From contig CAUJNA010000186.1 in assembly GCA_963377175.1 (NCBI GenBank), forward strand, positions 1 to 64,000: a DNA stretch of 64,000 nucleotides, given 5' to 3'. How positions within the stretch are numbered: position 1 is the stretch's first letter; each line of letters begins with the position of its first letter. A program made the translations under genes and the position numbers. The stretch comes from Effrenium voratum. Taxonomy: Eukaryota > Sar > Dinophyceae > Suessiales > Symbiodiniaceae. Of this stretch, positions 28,553 to 39,563 are shown one piece after another. The notes under the pieces are model-generated. The model saw nothing but the letters and a program-made list of their open reading frames with translations. It searched no databases and was not told the DNA's origin.

Positions 28553-31500
28553 ATGCTGTCACCGGCAACATCCCGGAGGTCCTGGACAACGGAGAGGTGA
28601 CTGACGGCACGCACGTCACCGCAGGGCAGCTGGCCCTGGCTCTCACGCCTTATGCGCAAGTAACGGACCTGGCGGTGAACACGGCAGCCTCCGGCAACAA
28701 CGCGGCTGCCATCCAGTCCCTGGACGACCGAGTCACCGCCGAGCTGGCCTCAAAGCTGGACGGCAGCGCGCTGGCGCCGGCAATTGCGCCCCGGCGGCCC
28801 TGGCCACCACGGACGGACAGGTGGCCGCGCACGGAAGCAGCATCGCAGCGCTGCAGAGCTCGCTGACCACGGGTCTCTCCAACAAGGCAGACCAGTCGGC
28901 CTTCGACGTGCTGGAGGGCTGGCCACCAAGAGCACGGCCTCATACGCCCGAACGCCGCGCTCTCCGACCTCTCGACCAGCGAGACCGCGCTCCAGAAGCG
29001 CCCTCGACGCAAAAATTACCCTCGCGGAGCTCGACCGCCCTGCAGTCTTCTCCGGCAGCGGAGTAGTTAACGCGCCGGACCACTAACGCGCCGGCCTGGG
29101 CGGGCTTCACAACTTGGGAGCTCCTTCGCGGAAGCTGCGTCGTTCGCAACCTGCACTTCGTGGCTCCTCTCTCTGCTGCGCTGGCCAACGGCGACGACAC
29201 GCTGAGCATCACGGCAGACTGCTACTCCACGGCGGGCACTGACACTGCCATAACAGCAGCCTTGCTGGCCTACTACACCTCCTCACAAGTGGACACTCTG
29301 TTGGGAGACTACCGAACCGGAACGGCGCAGGACGCGGAGACGACCAGCGCCATCACAGCAGCGCTGCTGGCCTACTACACCTCGGCGCAGGTAGACGCCC
29401 TGTTGGGAGACTACCGCACGGCAAGCGCGCAGGACACGCAGACGCAGGCCGCCATCGCGGGCGCGCTGCTGGCCTACCGGACGGGCCCGGACCAGGACGT
29501 CTTCGCAACCAACCAAATCACCTCGGCGCTGGTGGCGTACCGCTCAGAAAAACCCCAAGCAAAAAAAAAAAAAGACCCGCAGACCAGGACACGGCGACGG
29601 CCTCAAGCATCGCCGCCGCGCTGCTCAGCTACTACACCATCACGCAGGTGGACGGTTTGTTGGCCAACAAGCTCGGAGTCACGGAGGCAGCCTCTGCGCT
29701 GCAGATAGCAGTGCGCTTTCCGGACGACGGAGGGGCCGACGAGGTGGTGGCCGCCATAGGAGAGCAGATCCTGGGCCCCACGGACGTCCCGCTGTCAAAC
29801 TGGACGGTTCGCCCCAGCAGCGGCTGCAGCGTGGTCCTGGCCACGCACACCGCGGGAGTAAGCGTGGACGGCTACACCCTGACCCTGGCGGCGAACCCGT
29901 GGAACATTGTGCGCACCTACAACTTGACGCCCGGCAGAGAGCCGCCACCGGCTCGGCACTCCTGGTGTACATGTCAGAGGCCGACAACGTCTACGACCCA
30001 TTGTACGGCAGCTTCGTGGGCGACCAGGGCGCCTGGAGCACGGCCAAGATGTACTTCACAGTGCCGCCAAACGGAGTGGCGAAGCTGCACTTCGGTGCGC
30101 ACTTGCAGGCGCCGGGCCTGCCCAACCAGACGGCAGGAACGGTGGACGTCTACGGCCTCCAGATCCTGGACGCAACCCTGGAGGCCGGCAACACGGAGGA
30201 GGAGGACACGGCGGCCTCGGCACTGCTGCTGAAGCACGAGTTCCGACGTCACGTTGGCCACCCTGGGCGGGTCGGCCAGCTTCGCGGTGGGAGGCTTCCA
30301 GCTGGAGGGCTACGCCATGACCCTTCGCCTGGAACATCGTGCGCACCTACACGCTGACGCCGGGGAGACGCTACTCCTGGGCACGGCCTCCAACTCAGGC
30401 GCGCCGTGCTCCAGACTCCCTGCGAGGGCGTGCCGAGGAAGGTGCCGGTGACGCCCACGTAGTCGTTGTCGGCCGCGCTGACGTACATCACCGACTCCTC
30501 GGTGCCGCCGGGCGGAATTGCGAAGCTGCACTTCGGAGCCTTTGGCGGGTCTATCCCCGGGCTGGTGCAGCAGTCGGCGGGCACGCTGGACCTGTACAGC
30601 ATGCAGATCAGGGCCTCAGCCTTCGAGGGAGAGTCGGTCTCCGTGACGGACCTGCTGGCGGACTCGCTGGCCTCACGGGCTCGGCCACGCTGGACGGGCT
30701 CACCGCACAGGGCAACGTGGGCTGCGACCAGCTGCTGTGCAACGACGTGAACTCACAGCCGCAGGCACCGTCGCCGGGGCCGCGCTGACGTCCACAGGGG
30801 CCGTGGCAGCTCGCTGAGCATCAGCGGCGCGGCCAGCGTGGGCCTGCTGAGCTCCGCCACCGGAATCACGGGCAGCACACTCACCATCAACAACACGGCC
30901 AACGCCGGGAACTTCACCACGGTGGGCGACGTGTCCACGGGCACGCTGACGGCCTCGGGCGCAGCGACGGCGGCGAGCTTCGCGGCCACCGGCGCGCTCA
31001 CGGGCGCCACGCTGACCATCACCGGTGCGGCCTCCACGGGCCCGCTGGACTGCGAGAGCCTGGACTGCACCTTCACGGCCACGAGCGGCGGAGTGTCGAT
31101 GACGAGCTCGGGCACGGTCTCCCGCGCCGCAGCTCTTTGCCTCCAACACGCTCACCGTGACTCAGACTTCTCGGACGATCTCTTCTTGACGAAGGACTGG
31201 GCGGGCTGGAGCAAGCTGCAAGTGTCCAACAACAGCGCGGCCCCCGACAGCGGCCCGGAGCTGCGGCTGCTGGGCAACCAGAGCGCGAGGGTCTTCCTGG
31301 AGCGGGACGGCGGGGTGCGAACTCATCATGATCAACGACGAGGCGCTAATTCAGACCAAGAGCCTCTCTGCCTGATCACGAACCAGAGGAACCCCGGCTG
31401 CCTGGTGATCGCGGGCAACACGGGCAACGTGGTCTGCAACACGAGCTTCACGAATTTGTCGGACAGCCGGGTGAAGACGGAGATGGCGGAGGCCGACATG

Positions 31501-31776
31501 GCGGAGCTCCAGCAGCTCTTCGACTCCGTGGAGGCCAAGCAGTACAAGCGCCCGGACATGAACGAGGACCTGAGGCTGGGCTTCGCCTCAAACGACTTCG
31601 CAGGAACAAAGTGGAAGAATTTGACGGGCACCGCCCGGTGGAGCGACGGCACGGAGATGGTCACTCTCGACTACTCTCACCTCACCAGCGTGCTGTGGGG
31701 GGTGTGCAAGGGCTTCCAGGCCCGGCTGGACGAGGTGGAAGCCTGGCAGGCCCAGCGGGGGCCGAAGAATACTTAA
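28553..31776 (+). pseudogene. S74 fiber protein, copy A (degraded)
   Basis: Homologous along its length to copy C at 42026-46030 but broken by many indels. One is an A-rich insertion of about 30 bases at 29,548-29,577. Recognisable parts are the shaft repeats AALLAYYTSAQVDALLGDYR, two beta-sandwich-like units (WSTAKMYFTVPPNGVAKLHFG), the Ala/Thr/Gly-rich shaft (about 30,830-31,100) and the S74-type end (NLSDSRVKTEMAEADMAELQ) reaching TAA at 31,774. The last 310 residues are a clean frame from 30838. It lies inverted relative to the copy A integrase. Confidence 0.7.
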
Positions 31777-31853
31777 GTGCCTGCTCGGCACTAAGTGCCT
31801 GCTCGGCACTGTGCCTGCTCGGCACATTTACCTAGGTGCCCGCTCGGCACCGC
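31774..31853. repeat. inverted GTGCCGAGCAGGCAC minisatellite
   Basis: Four or so units of GTGCCTGCTCGGCAC directly after the fiber stop, the inverse of the array at 27,366-27,540. The pair brackets fiber copy A. Confidence 0.8.
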
Positions 31854-31984
31854 CCCGCCTCGCGAAGTTCTCCATGTCCGACCTACGTACGGCAGCCTGA
31901 CAGGAAAAAAACAGGGGGGGGGGGGGCACTTTGGGGTTGAACCACATGCACATGACACGCAAAACCGTGCGAAAAACCAACATG

Positions 31985-32200
31985 TCAAAATGACAGGTTC
32001 AAAATCATGTCATGCAAAAAACAAGCTGTTCCACGTGTCATGCAAAAAAACAAGCTGTTCCACATGTCGTGTCATGCAAAAAACAAGCTGTTCCACATGT
32101 CATGCCATGCAAAAAACCGCATGCAAAACCGTGCAAAAAAGCAAGCTGTTCCACATGTCATGCAAAAACCATGCAAAAACCATGCAAAATGCGGCGCGTG
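31985..32200. repeat. 30 bp minisatellite CAAGCTGTTCCACATGTCAT
   Basis: About six units of CAAGCTGTTCCACATGTCAT followed by GCAAAAAA. The same units occur inverted at 34,530-34,665, so they bracket the 32.2-34.4 kb palindromic region. Confidence 0.8.
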
Positions 32201-32217
32201 CGGAGCGCCAACCCGCC

Positions 32218-32745
32218 GAACCCTCACAGTCCCCCGCGTCCTTGCTATATGTGCTACATGTGCTATATGGGTCTCACAAGGCAAGCCACTGAACATCCAC
32301 TCTCCCCGGGTTCCTTGCTATATGTGCTATATGTGCTATATGGGTCTCACAAGGCAAGCCACTGAACATCCACTCTCCCCGGGTTCCTTGCTATATGTGC
32401 TATATGTGCTATATGGCTCTCACAAGGCAAGCCACTGAACATCCACTCTCCCCCGGGTCCTTGCTATATGTACTATATGTGCTATATGGCCCTATATAGC
32501 ACATATAGTACAGATTTTCGCGCGTACAGAATATATAGCACATATAGTACATATAGCAAGGAGCTGGGGGAGAGTGGGGGTTCCGCGGCTTGGCGTGTAA
32601 GATATAGCACATATAGCACATATAGCAAGGAGCCCGGGGAGAGTGGAGGTTCCGCGGCTTGGCGTGTAAGACCCATATAGCACATATAGCACATATAGCA
32701 AGGAGCCCGGAGACTGTGGGGGTTCAGCGGCTTGGCGTACACGCG
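32218..32745. repeat. palindromic GCTATATGT array (array 2)
   Basis: Plus-oriented units to about 32,492, inverted units from 32,498. It matches the inner part of the right inverted repeat of copy C. Confidence 0.85.
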
Positions 32746-32776
32746 GCACCGTGCCGCAGCAAATCGGGTTGTCCGC

Positions 32777-32817
32777 GTTGTCCGCAGTGGGGGATTCTAC
32801 CTCCCACTGCGGACAAC
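32777..32817. repeat. GTTGTCC hairpin 1
   Basis: GTTGTCCGCAGTGGG pairs with CCCACTGCGGACAAC across an 11-base loop. Near-identical hairpins lie at 34,424-34,464 and 35,830-35,870. Confidence 0.75.
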
Positions 32818-32892
32818 CCTAGCTCTCTTAGGCGCACTCTGAATCAAATCGTGGGGGAGTTTCAATGCAGGGAATCCCTGCATTCCCGGTAT

Positions 32893-33386
32893 CTCTCTCT
32901 TTAGAGGGCGTTTCTCCAATGGATTTTATTCTACCTGAGAGGCTCCTAGCACTCGTCCGTCCAGCATTTGACCTCGTCCTGCGAAGGATTCGAAGTCTAA
33001 AACGCTGCGTGCAGGCGTGTGGCTGCAAAATAGTGACCCCTAGATATGCGCCGCAATTTGGCTCCAGGTTGCATTTCAAGCGATGTCAACCTTTGCCAAA
33101 GGAAACCCCTTTTCCCTTTTTTTTGGGGACCCCTTTTTTTGGGACCCCTTTTTTTCTTTTTTTTTTTGTTTTTTCTTAGCCCTGCAAAGGTTGGCTCGCT
33201 TGAAATGCAACCTGGAGCCAAATTGCAAGCATATCTAGGGGTCATTATTTTGCAGCCACACGCCTGCACGCAGCGTTTTAGACTTCGAATCCTTCGCAGG
33301 ACGAGGTCAAATGCTGGACGGACGAGTGCTAGGAGCCTCTCAGGTAGAATAAAATCCATTTGGGAAACGCCCTCTAAAGAGAGAGG
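32893..33386. repeat. foldback terminal repeat, right end of copy A
   Basis: About 494 bp and almost wholly palindromic. It starts CTCTCTCTTTAGAGGGCG and ends with the complement. It is the same structure that terminates copy C (39,564-40,050 and 58,393-58,882). Adjacent to array 2, it reads as the right terminus of element A. Confidence 0.7.
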
Positions 33387-33435
33387 ACTATTCATTGTTA
33401 GATTGTGAAAAGCCTGTCAGCCAAGGAAGAGACCT

Positions 33436-33901
33436 GTCTCTTTAGAGGGCGTTTCCCAAATGGATTCTATTCTACCTGAGAGGCTCCTGCACTCAGCATT
33501 TGACCTCGTCCTGCGAAGGATTCGAAGTCTAAAACGCGCGTGCAGGCGTGTGGCTGCAAAATAATGACCCCTAGATACGCTTGCAATTTGGCTCCAGGTT
33601 CATTTCAAGCAAGCCAACCTTTGCAGGGCTAAGAAAAAACAAAAAACCGAAAACAAGAAGGGGTCCCAAACCGAAAAAAAGGGAAAAGGGGTTTCCTTTG
33701 GGAAAACTTTGGACATCGCTTGAAATGCAACCTGGAGCCAAATTGCGGCGCATATCTAGGGGTCGTTATTTTGCAGCCACACGCCTGCACGCAGCGTTTT
33801 AGACTTCGAATCCTTCGCAGGACGAGGTCAAATGCTGGACGGACGAGTGCTGGGAGCCTCAGGTAGAATTTCCATTTGGGAAACGCCCTCTAAAGAGAGA
33901 G
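33436..33901. repeat. foldback terminal repeat, left end of copy B
   Basis: A second palindromic copy only 50 bp from the previous one. It is followed by TTCAACACAAGTGCC and array 3, the same order as the left end of copy C. The two foldbacks therefore face each other across 50 bp (33,387-33,435). Confidence 0.7.
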
Positions 33902-33944
33902 CTTCAACACAAGTGCCCTTGTTTTCACATTCCTGCCGCGCCAA

Positions 33945-34390
33945 GCCGCTGAACCCCCACAGTTTCCGGGCTCCTTGCTATATGTGCTATATGTGCTCTA
34001 TGGGTCTCACAAGGCAAGCCGCGAAACCTCCGCTCTCCCCCGGCTCCTTGCTATATGTGCTATATGTGCTATATGCGTCTTACACGCCAAGCCACTGAAC
34101 CCCCACTCTCCCCCAGCTCCTTGCTATATGTGCTACATGTGCTATATTATTCTGTACGCGCTTTAAAATATACTATGTGTGCAATACAATGCATATTTGG
34201 TACATGTTGGAGATGCTATGTGTATAGTACACAGGCTTCTATACCATATAGCACATATAGCACATATAGCAAGGAGCTGGGGGAGAGTGGGGTTCAGTGG
34301 CTTGCCTTGTGCCATATAGCACATATAGCACATATAGCAAGGACCCGGGGGAGAGTGGATGTTCAGTGGCTTGCCTTGTGGGACCCATGG
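33945..34390. repeat. palindromic GCTATATGT array (array 3)
   Basis: Plus units to about 34,160, a long centre shared with array 1, then inverted units from 34,240. Confidence 0.85.
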
Positions 34391-34423
34391 CACATTTCGC
34401 AAAATTAACGATGGCTTGGTAGA

Positions 34424-34464
34424 GTTGTCCACAGTGGGGGATTCTACCACCCACTGCGGACAAC
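34424..34464. repeat. GTTGTCC hairpin 2
   Basis: Near-identical to 32,777-32,817, with one stem base changed (GTTGTCCAC facing GCGGACAAC). Confidence 0.7.
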
Positions 34465-34529
34465 GCGGACAACACCACATTCCTGCCGCGCCTGCCCGGC
34501 ATGGACGCCAGCGTACGCGCCGCATTTTG

Positions 34530-35405
34530 CATGGTTTTTGCATGGTTTTTGCATGACATGTGGAACAGCTTGTTTTTTTGCATGACATGTGGAACAGCTT
34601 GTTTTTTGCATGACACGTGGAACAGCTTGGTTTTTTTTGCATGACACGTGGAACAGCTTGCCTCTCTCTTCCAAATGGATTCTATTCTACCTGAGAGGCT
34701 CCTGGCACTCGTCCGTCCAGCATTTGACCTCGTCCTGCGAAGGATTCAAAGTCTAAAACGCTGCGTGCAGGCGTGTGGCTGCAAAATAATGACCCCTAGA
34801 TATGCTTGCAAAATGCCCAGCAGCTGCGTTTCTGCAAGGCGAGCTAAAAAAAACAGGGAAAAAAAAGAAAGCCAAGCCAAACCAGCCAGAAAGCCAGCCA
34901 GGAGCAAACCAAACCAGCCAGAAAGCCAGCCAGGAGCCAAACCAAACCAGCCAGGAGCCAAACCAAACCAGCCAGAAAGCCAGCCAGGAGCCAAACCAAA
35001 CCAGCCAGAAAGCCAGCCAGGAGCCAAACCAAACCAGCCAGAAAGCCAGCCAGAAGCCAAGCCAAGCCAGCCAGGAGCCAAACCAAACCAACCAGAAAGC
35101 CAGCCAGGAGCCAAACCAAACCAGCCAGAAAGCCAGCCAGAAGCCAAGCCAAGCCAGCCAGAAGCCAGCCAAAAAGCCAGCCAGGGTTTCCTTTGAGGGC
35201 GCTCGCCTTGCAGAAACAAAGGCAGCTGCTGGGCATTTTGCCAAACCGCATATCTAGGGGTCATTATTTTGCAGCCACACGCCTGCACGCAGCGCTTTAG
35301 ACTTCGAATCCTTCGCAGGACGAGGTCAAATGCTGGACGGACGAGTGCCAGGAGCCTCTCAGGTAGAATAGAATCCATTTGGGAAACCCCCTCTAAAGAG
35401 AGAGG
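34530..35405. repeat. inverted CAAGCTGTTCC minisatellite and a foldback with internal satellite
   Basis: 34,530-34,665 is the inverse of 31,985-32,200. A foldback copy runs from 34,662 to 35,405; its centre (34,860-35,185) is filled by CCAGCCAGGAGCCAAACC units that read through as a Gln/Pro/Lys-rich frame. That frame is a by-product of the satellite and not a convincing gene. Confidence 0.7.
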
Positions 35406-35479
35406 TGCTATGTTCTGTGTTCGCGCTTTCGCGCGGCGCAGTCTGCAGCTGTCGCTGCAGTCGCTGCGCAGTTCGCGTC

Positions 35480-35675
35480 TGAACTCCACGCGGAACTCCA
35501 CGCGGAACTCCACGCGGGCAACTCGGAAAAAAAGGGACATGCCTGTTTCCAGTTCCGAACTCCACGCGGGCAACTCGGAAAAAAAGGGACATGCCTGTTT
35601 CCAGTTCCGAACTCCACGCGGGCAACTCCGAAAAAATGGGACATGCCTGTTTCCAGTTCCGAACTCCACGCGGGC
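35480..35675. repeat. 58 bp tandem repeat
   Basis: Three to four units of GAACTCCACGCGGGCAACTC with a poly-A and GGGACATGCCTGTTTCCAG. Foldback fragments flank it at about 35,683-35,733 and 35,785-35,828. No gene. Confidence 0.8.
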
Positions 35676-35829
35676 AGGAGCCTCTCAGGTAGAATAGAAT
35701 CCATTTGGGAAACCCCCTCTAAAGAGAGAGATACCGGGAATGCAGGGATTCCCTGCAGAAACCCTGCATTGAACTCCCCCCCAAGGTAGAATAGAATCCA
35801 TTTGGGAAACGCCCTCTAAAGAGAGAGAG

Positions 35830-35870
35830 GTTGTCCACAGTGGGGGATTCTACCACCCACTGCGGACAAC
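35830..35870. repeat. GTTGTCC hairpin 3
   Basis: Third copy of the 41 bp hairpin, directly after a foldback fragment. Confidence 0.7.
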
Positions 35871-35929
35871 GCGGACAACCCGATTTGCTGCGGAGCCAGC
35901 CACCTTGTTGTCCCGGGCACCGAATTCCT

Positions 35930-36275
35930 TCAACATGTCGGATTGATTGACATGTTGACCGCCGACATGGAGGCACGCAGCTGATGTCTCGTATCACCAA
36001 CTACGAAGCAGTGTCCGATTATGTCGGACACTGGCTCCATCGTGCGCAGGTCCCGCGATTGACCGGCAAAATCGGTCAAAAGCGAGACCTGCGCCATCGG
36101 TCAAATTGAGTCACATTGCAGCCGCGCTACTTCCGAAAAAAACCCTGGTGCGGGCCTGGTGCGGGCCTGGTGCGGGCCTGGTGCGGGCCTGGTGCGGGCC
36201 TGGTGCGGGCCTGGCGCGGGGCTGGCGCGGGCCTGGTGCGCCTTAGCCTGTGAGGGGTTGTTGTGTCAAACACAA
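35930..36275. repeat. fiber leader region, copy B
   Basis: Homologous to 28,080-28,420 and 41,370-41,800. It contains the CCTGGTGCGGG minisatellite (36,146-36,238) and a six-pair hairpin TTGTGT-CAA-ACACAA at 36,261-36,275. The fiber that follows is joined abruptly to it, so the 5' half of the fiber has been deleted. Confidence 0.65.
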
Positions 36276-38878
36276 TCACGGCAGACTGCTACTCCACGGC
36301 GGGCACTGACGCTGCCATAACAGCAGCCTTGCTGGCCTACTACACCTCCTCACAAGTGGACACTCTGTTGGGAGACTACCGCACAGGGGCAGCGCAGGAC
36401 ACGGAGACGACCAGCGCCATCACAGCCGCGCTGCTGGCCTACTACACCTCCTCACAAGTGGACGCCCTGTTGGGAGACTACCGCACGGCGAGCGCGCAGG
36501 ACACGCAGACGCAGGCCGCCATCGCGGGCGCGCTGCTGGCCTACCGGACGGGCCCGGACCAGGACGTCTTCACAACCAACCAAATCACCTCGGCGCTGGT
36601 GGCGTACCGTTCGGCCGCAGACCAGGGCACGGCAACGGCCTCAAGCATCGCAGCCGCGCTGCTCAGCTACTACACCATCGCACAAGTAGACGGCCTCCTT
36701 GCCGGCAAGCTCGGAGTCACGGAGGCAGCCTCGGCGCTGCAGATAGCAGTGCGCTTTCCGGACGACGGAGGGGCCGACGAGGTGGTGGTGGCCGCCATAG
36801 GAGAGGACGGTTCGCCCCAGCAGCGGCTGCAGCGTGGTCCTGGCCACGCACACCGCGGGAGTGAGCGTGGACGGCTACACCCTGACCCTGGCGGTGAACC
36901 CGTGGAACATCGTGCGCACCTACAACTTGACCCCGGGCCGAGAGCTGCTCTTCGCCTGCCGCTACCGGCTCGGCACGGCCTCCAACTTCGTGGTGTACAT
37001 GTCAGAGGCCGACAACGTCTACGACCCAGTGTACGGCAGCTTCGTGGGCGACCAGGGCGCCTGGAGCACGGCCAAGATGTACTTCACCGTGCCGCCCAAC
37101 GGGGTGGCGAAGCTGCACTTCGGTGCGCACTTCCAGGCGCCGGGCCTGCCCAACCAGACGGCAGGAACGGTGGACGTCTACGGCCTCCAGATCCTGGACG
37201 CAACCCTGGAGGCCGGCAACACAGCGGAGGAGGAGGACACGGCGGCCTCGGCCCTGTTGCTGAAGCACGAGTTCCTCGACGGAGGGGCCGACGACGTCAC
37301 GCTGGCCACCCTGGGAGAGGTGCTGCTGGAGCCCACGCTCACCACATTAGGAAATTTTCTGGTGCGCTCCAACAGCCAGAGCCCTCGGCCAGCTTCGCGG
37401 TGGGAGGCTTCCAGCTGGAGGGCTACGCCATGACCCTGAGCGCCTTTGCCTGGAACATTGCGCGCACCTACGGGGAGACGCTACTCCTTCGGCTGCCGGT
37501 ACCGGCTGGGCACGGCCTCCAACTTGGTGATGTACGTCAGCGCGGCCGACAACGACTACGTGGGCGTCACCGGCACCTTCCTCGGCACGCCCTCGCAGGG
37601 AGTCTGGAGCACAGCGCGCCTGGACTTCTCGGTGCCGCCGGGCGGAATCGCGAAGCTGCACTTCGGAGCTTTCGGAGGCTCGATCCCCGGGCTGGTGCAG
37701 CAGTCGGCGGGCACGCTGGACCTGTACAGCATGCAGATCAGGGCCAGCGCCTTCGAGGGAGAGTCTGTCTCAGTAACGGACCTGCTGGCGGACTCGCTGG
37801 CCCTCACGGGCTCGGCCACGCTGGACGGGCAACGTGGGCTGCGACCAGCTGCTGTGCAACGACGTGAACTGCACGGACGTGTTCACCACGGGCGTGGACG
37901 CCTCGGGCGCAGTCTCCTGCGCAGCGCTCACAGCCACAGGCACCGTCGCCGGGGCCGCGCTGTCGTCCACAGGGGCCGTGTCAGGCAGCTCGCTGAGCAT
38001 CAGCGGCGCGGCCAGCGTGGGCCTGCTGAGCTCCGCCACCGGAATCACGGGCAGCACGCTCACCATCAACAACACGGCCAACGCCGGGAACTTCACCACG
38101 GTGGGCGACGTGTCCACGGGCACGCTGACGGCCTCGGGCGCAGCAACCGCGGCGAGCTTCGCAGCCACCGGCGCGCTCACAGGCGCCACGCTGACGATCA
38201 CCGGTGCGGCCTCCACGGGCCCGCTGGACTGCGAGAGCCTGGACTGCACCTTCACGGCCACGAGCGGCGGAGTGACGACGGGCAGCGTGGTGTGCGGCGA
38301 CGTGACGAGCTCGGGCACGGTCTCCGCGCCGCAGCTCTTCGCGTCCAACACGCTCACCGTGACCAACACCTCCGACTTCTCGGACGATCTCTTCCTGACG
38401 AAGAACTGGGCGGGCTGGAGCAAGCTGCAGATTTCCAACAACAGCGCGGCCCCCGACAGCGGCCCGGAGCTGCGGCTGCTGGGCAACCAGAGCGCCAGGG
38501 TCTTCCTGGAGCGGGACGGCGGGGCGCACCAATGCGAGCTCATCATGATCAACGACGAGGCGCTGGTGCAGACGAAGAGCCTCTCCACGCAGCTGTCCCT
38601 GACCACGAACCAGAGGAACCCCGGCTGCCTCGTGATCGCGGGCAACACGGGCAACGTGGTCTGCAACACGAGCTTCACAAATTTGTCGGACAGCAGGGTG
38701 AAGACGGAGATGGCCGAGGCCGACGTGGCGGAGCTCCAGCAGCTCTTTGACTCCGTGGAGGCCAAGCAGTACAAGCGCCCGGACATGAACGAGGACCTGA
38801 GGCTGGGCTTCGCCTCAAACGACTTCGGAACAAAGTGGAAGAATTTGACGGGCACCGCCCGGTGGAGCGACGGGGAAA
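36276..38878 (+). pseudogene. S74 fiber protein, copy B (5' and 3' truncated)
   Basis: Begins at the equivalent of 43,239 in copy C and lacks the N-terminal coiled shaft. It retains the AALLAYYTS repeats, both beta-sandwich-like units, the Ala/Thr-rich shaft (frame 37834-38919) and most of the S74 domain (NLSDSRVKTEMAEADVAELQ, RLGFASNDF), then loses homology at about 38,870 within the last 50 codons. Several indels occur between 36,800 and 37,830. Confidence 0.7.
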
Positions 38879-38937
38879 AAACGGTGTGTTCAGGCCTCCC
38901 TGCATCCAGGGAACCTTGAGCACAGAGGAATTGGATC

Positions 38938-39050
38938 ACCCGCACGGCGGCGCTGACGAGCCTCAGCTTCTGCGAGCTCACCCAGGTGCTAATCTGCATG
39001 TGCCGCCCCTGATGAACAGCGTATCCAAGGCGCGCGTTGGGTTTGTGGAG
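38938..39050 (-). pseudogene. fragment of packaging ATPase gene
   Basis: The minus strand encodes GRHMQISTWVSSQKLRLVSA, matching residues of the ATPase at 55786-56598. The fragment is stranded between fiber and integrase of copy B, where copy C has only spacer, so it arose by rearrangement between element copies. Confidence 0.7.
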
Positions 39051-39067
39051 CTGAGGCACTCGCGAGG

Positions 39068-39562
39068 CAGCGTGACCTCGACGTGACGCAGGCCATGGCC
39101 TTCGAGGCGAGGCGCTGAAGGCCGACGTGGGCCGGCAGGTGCAGGCGCCCCGGCCGCGCGCGCTGGGCAAGTCGGCCGAGGGGCCGAACGACCGGCTGCA
39201 GGCCGACCTCATCGACTTCAGCCAGAACACGCGGGGGAAGACGAAGTACGGCCTGGTGGTGATGGTCTTCACCCGGGAGGCCGCCGTGGAACCTCTGCAG
39301 AACAAGAACGCCGAGACGGTGGGCCAAGCGCGCCGCGCGGGAGCTGACGGGGGTTGTGGTCACGACAGACCTGGGCAACGAGTTCGCCACGCTGGACGAG
39401 GACCGCAACGCCATTGCCGTGGTGGACTGGGGCATCCAGACGCTGAAGAAGGACCTGGCCACGAGGGTGGCGCGCAAGGGCGGGCAGTGGAGCCGAGCGG
39501 GCGGCCGGGGCCTACAACGCGCGGCCCCACGAGACGGTGCACGGCGCGCCCAGAACGTGGAG
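39068..39562 (+). pseudogene. rve integrase, copy B, 5' part
   Basis: Plus-strand integrase homologous to copy C from the equivalent of 46,292, with several deletions (for example the codons between GRQ and LEPL are partly shifted). It retains VVTTDLGNEFATLDE and RNAIAVVDWGIQTLKKDLA. It is cut at GTGGAG by the insertion of copy C and resumes at 58,883. Confidence 0.8.
39557..39562. repeat. 6 bp target duplication, left of copy C
   Basis: GTGGAG, repeated at 58,883-58,888. In the uninterrupted integrase of copy C the site reads once (about 46,849: GACGTGGAGAAGCAG), which proves the duplication. Six bases is characteristic of Polinton/Maverick integration. Confidence 0.85.
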
Positions 39563-39563
39563 A

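Noticed and set aside
34746..35669. Gln/Pro/Lys- or Trp/Leu/Gly-repeat protein
   Set aside because: The frames on both strands come from the CCAGCCAGGAGCCAAACC satellite in a foldback; no start context or conserved domain.
37770..39305. Long minus-strand ORF of 511 residues (and similar long antisense frames at 23967-25391, 44341-45918 and 48916-50361)
   Set aside because: These are antisense shadows in GC-rich coding DNA. The plus strand carries the recognised fiber, helicase or polymerase motifs.
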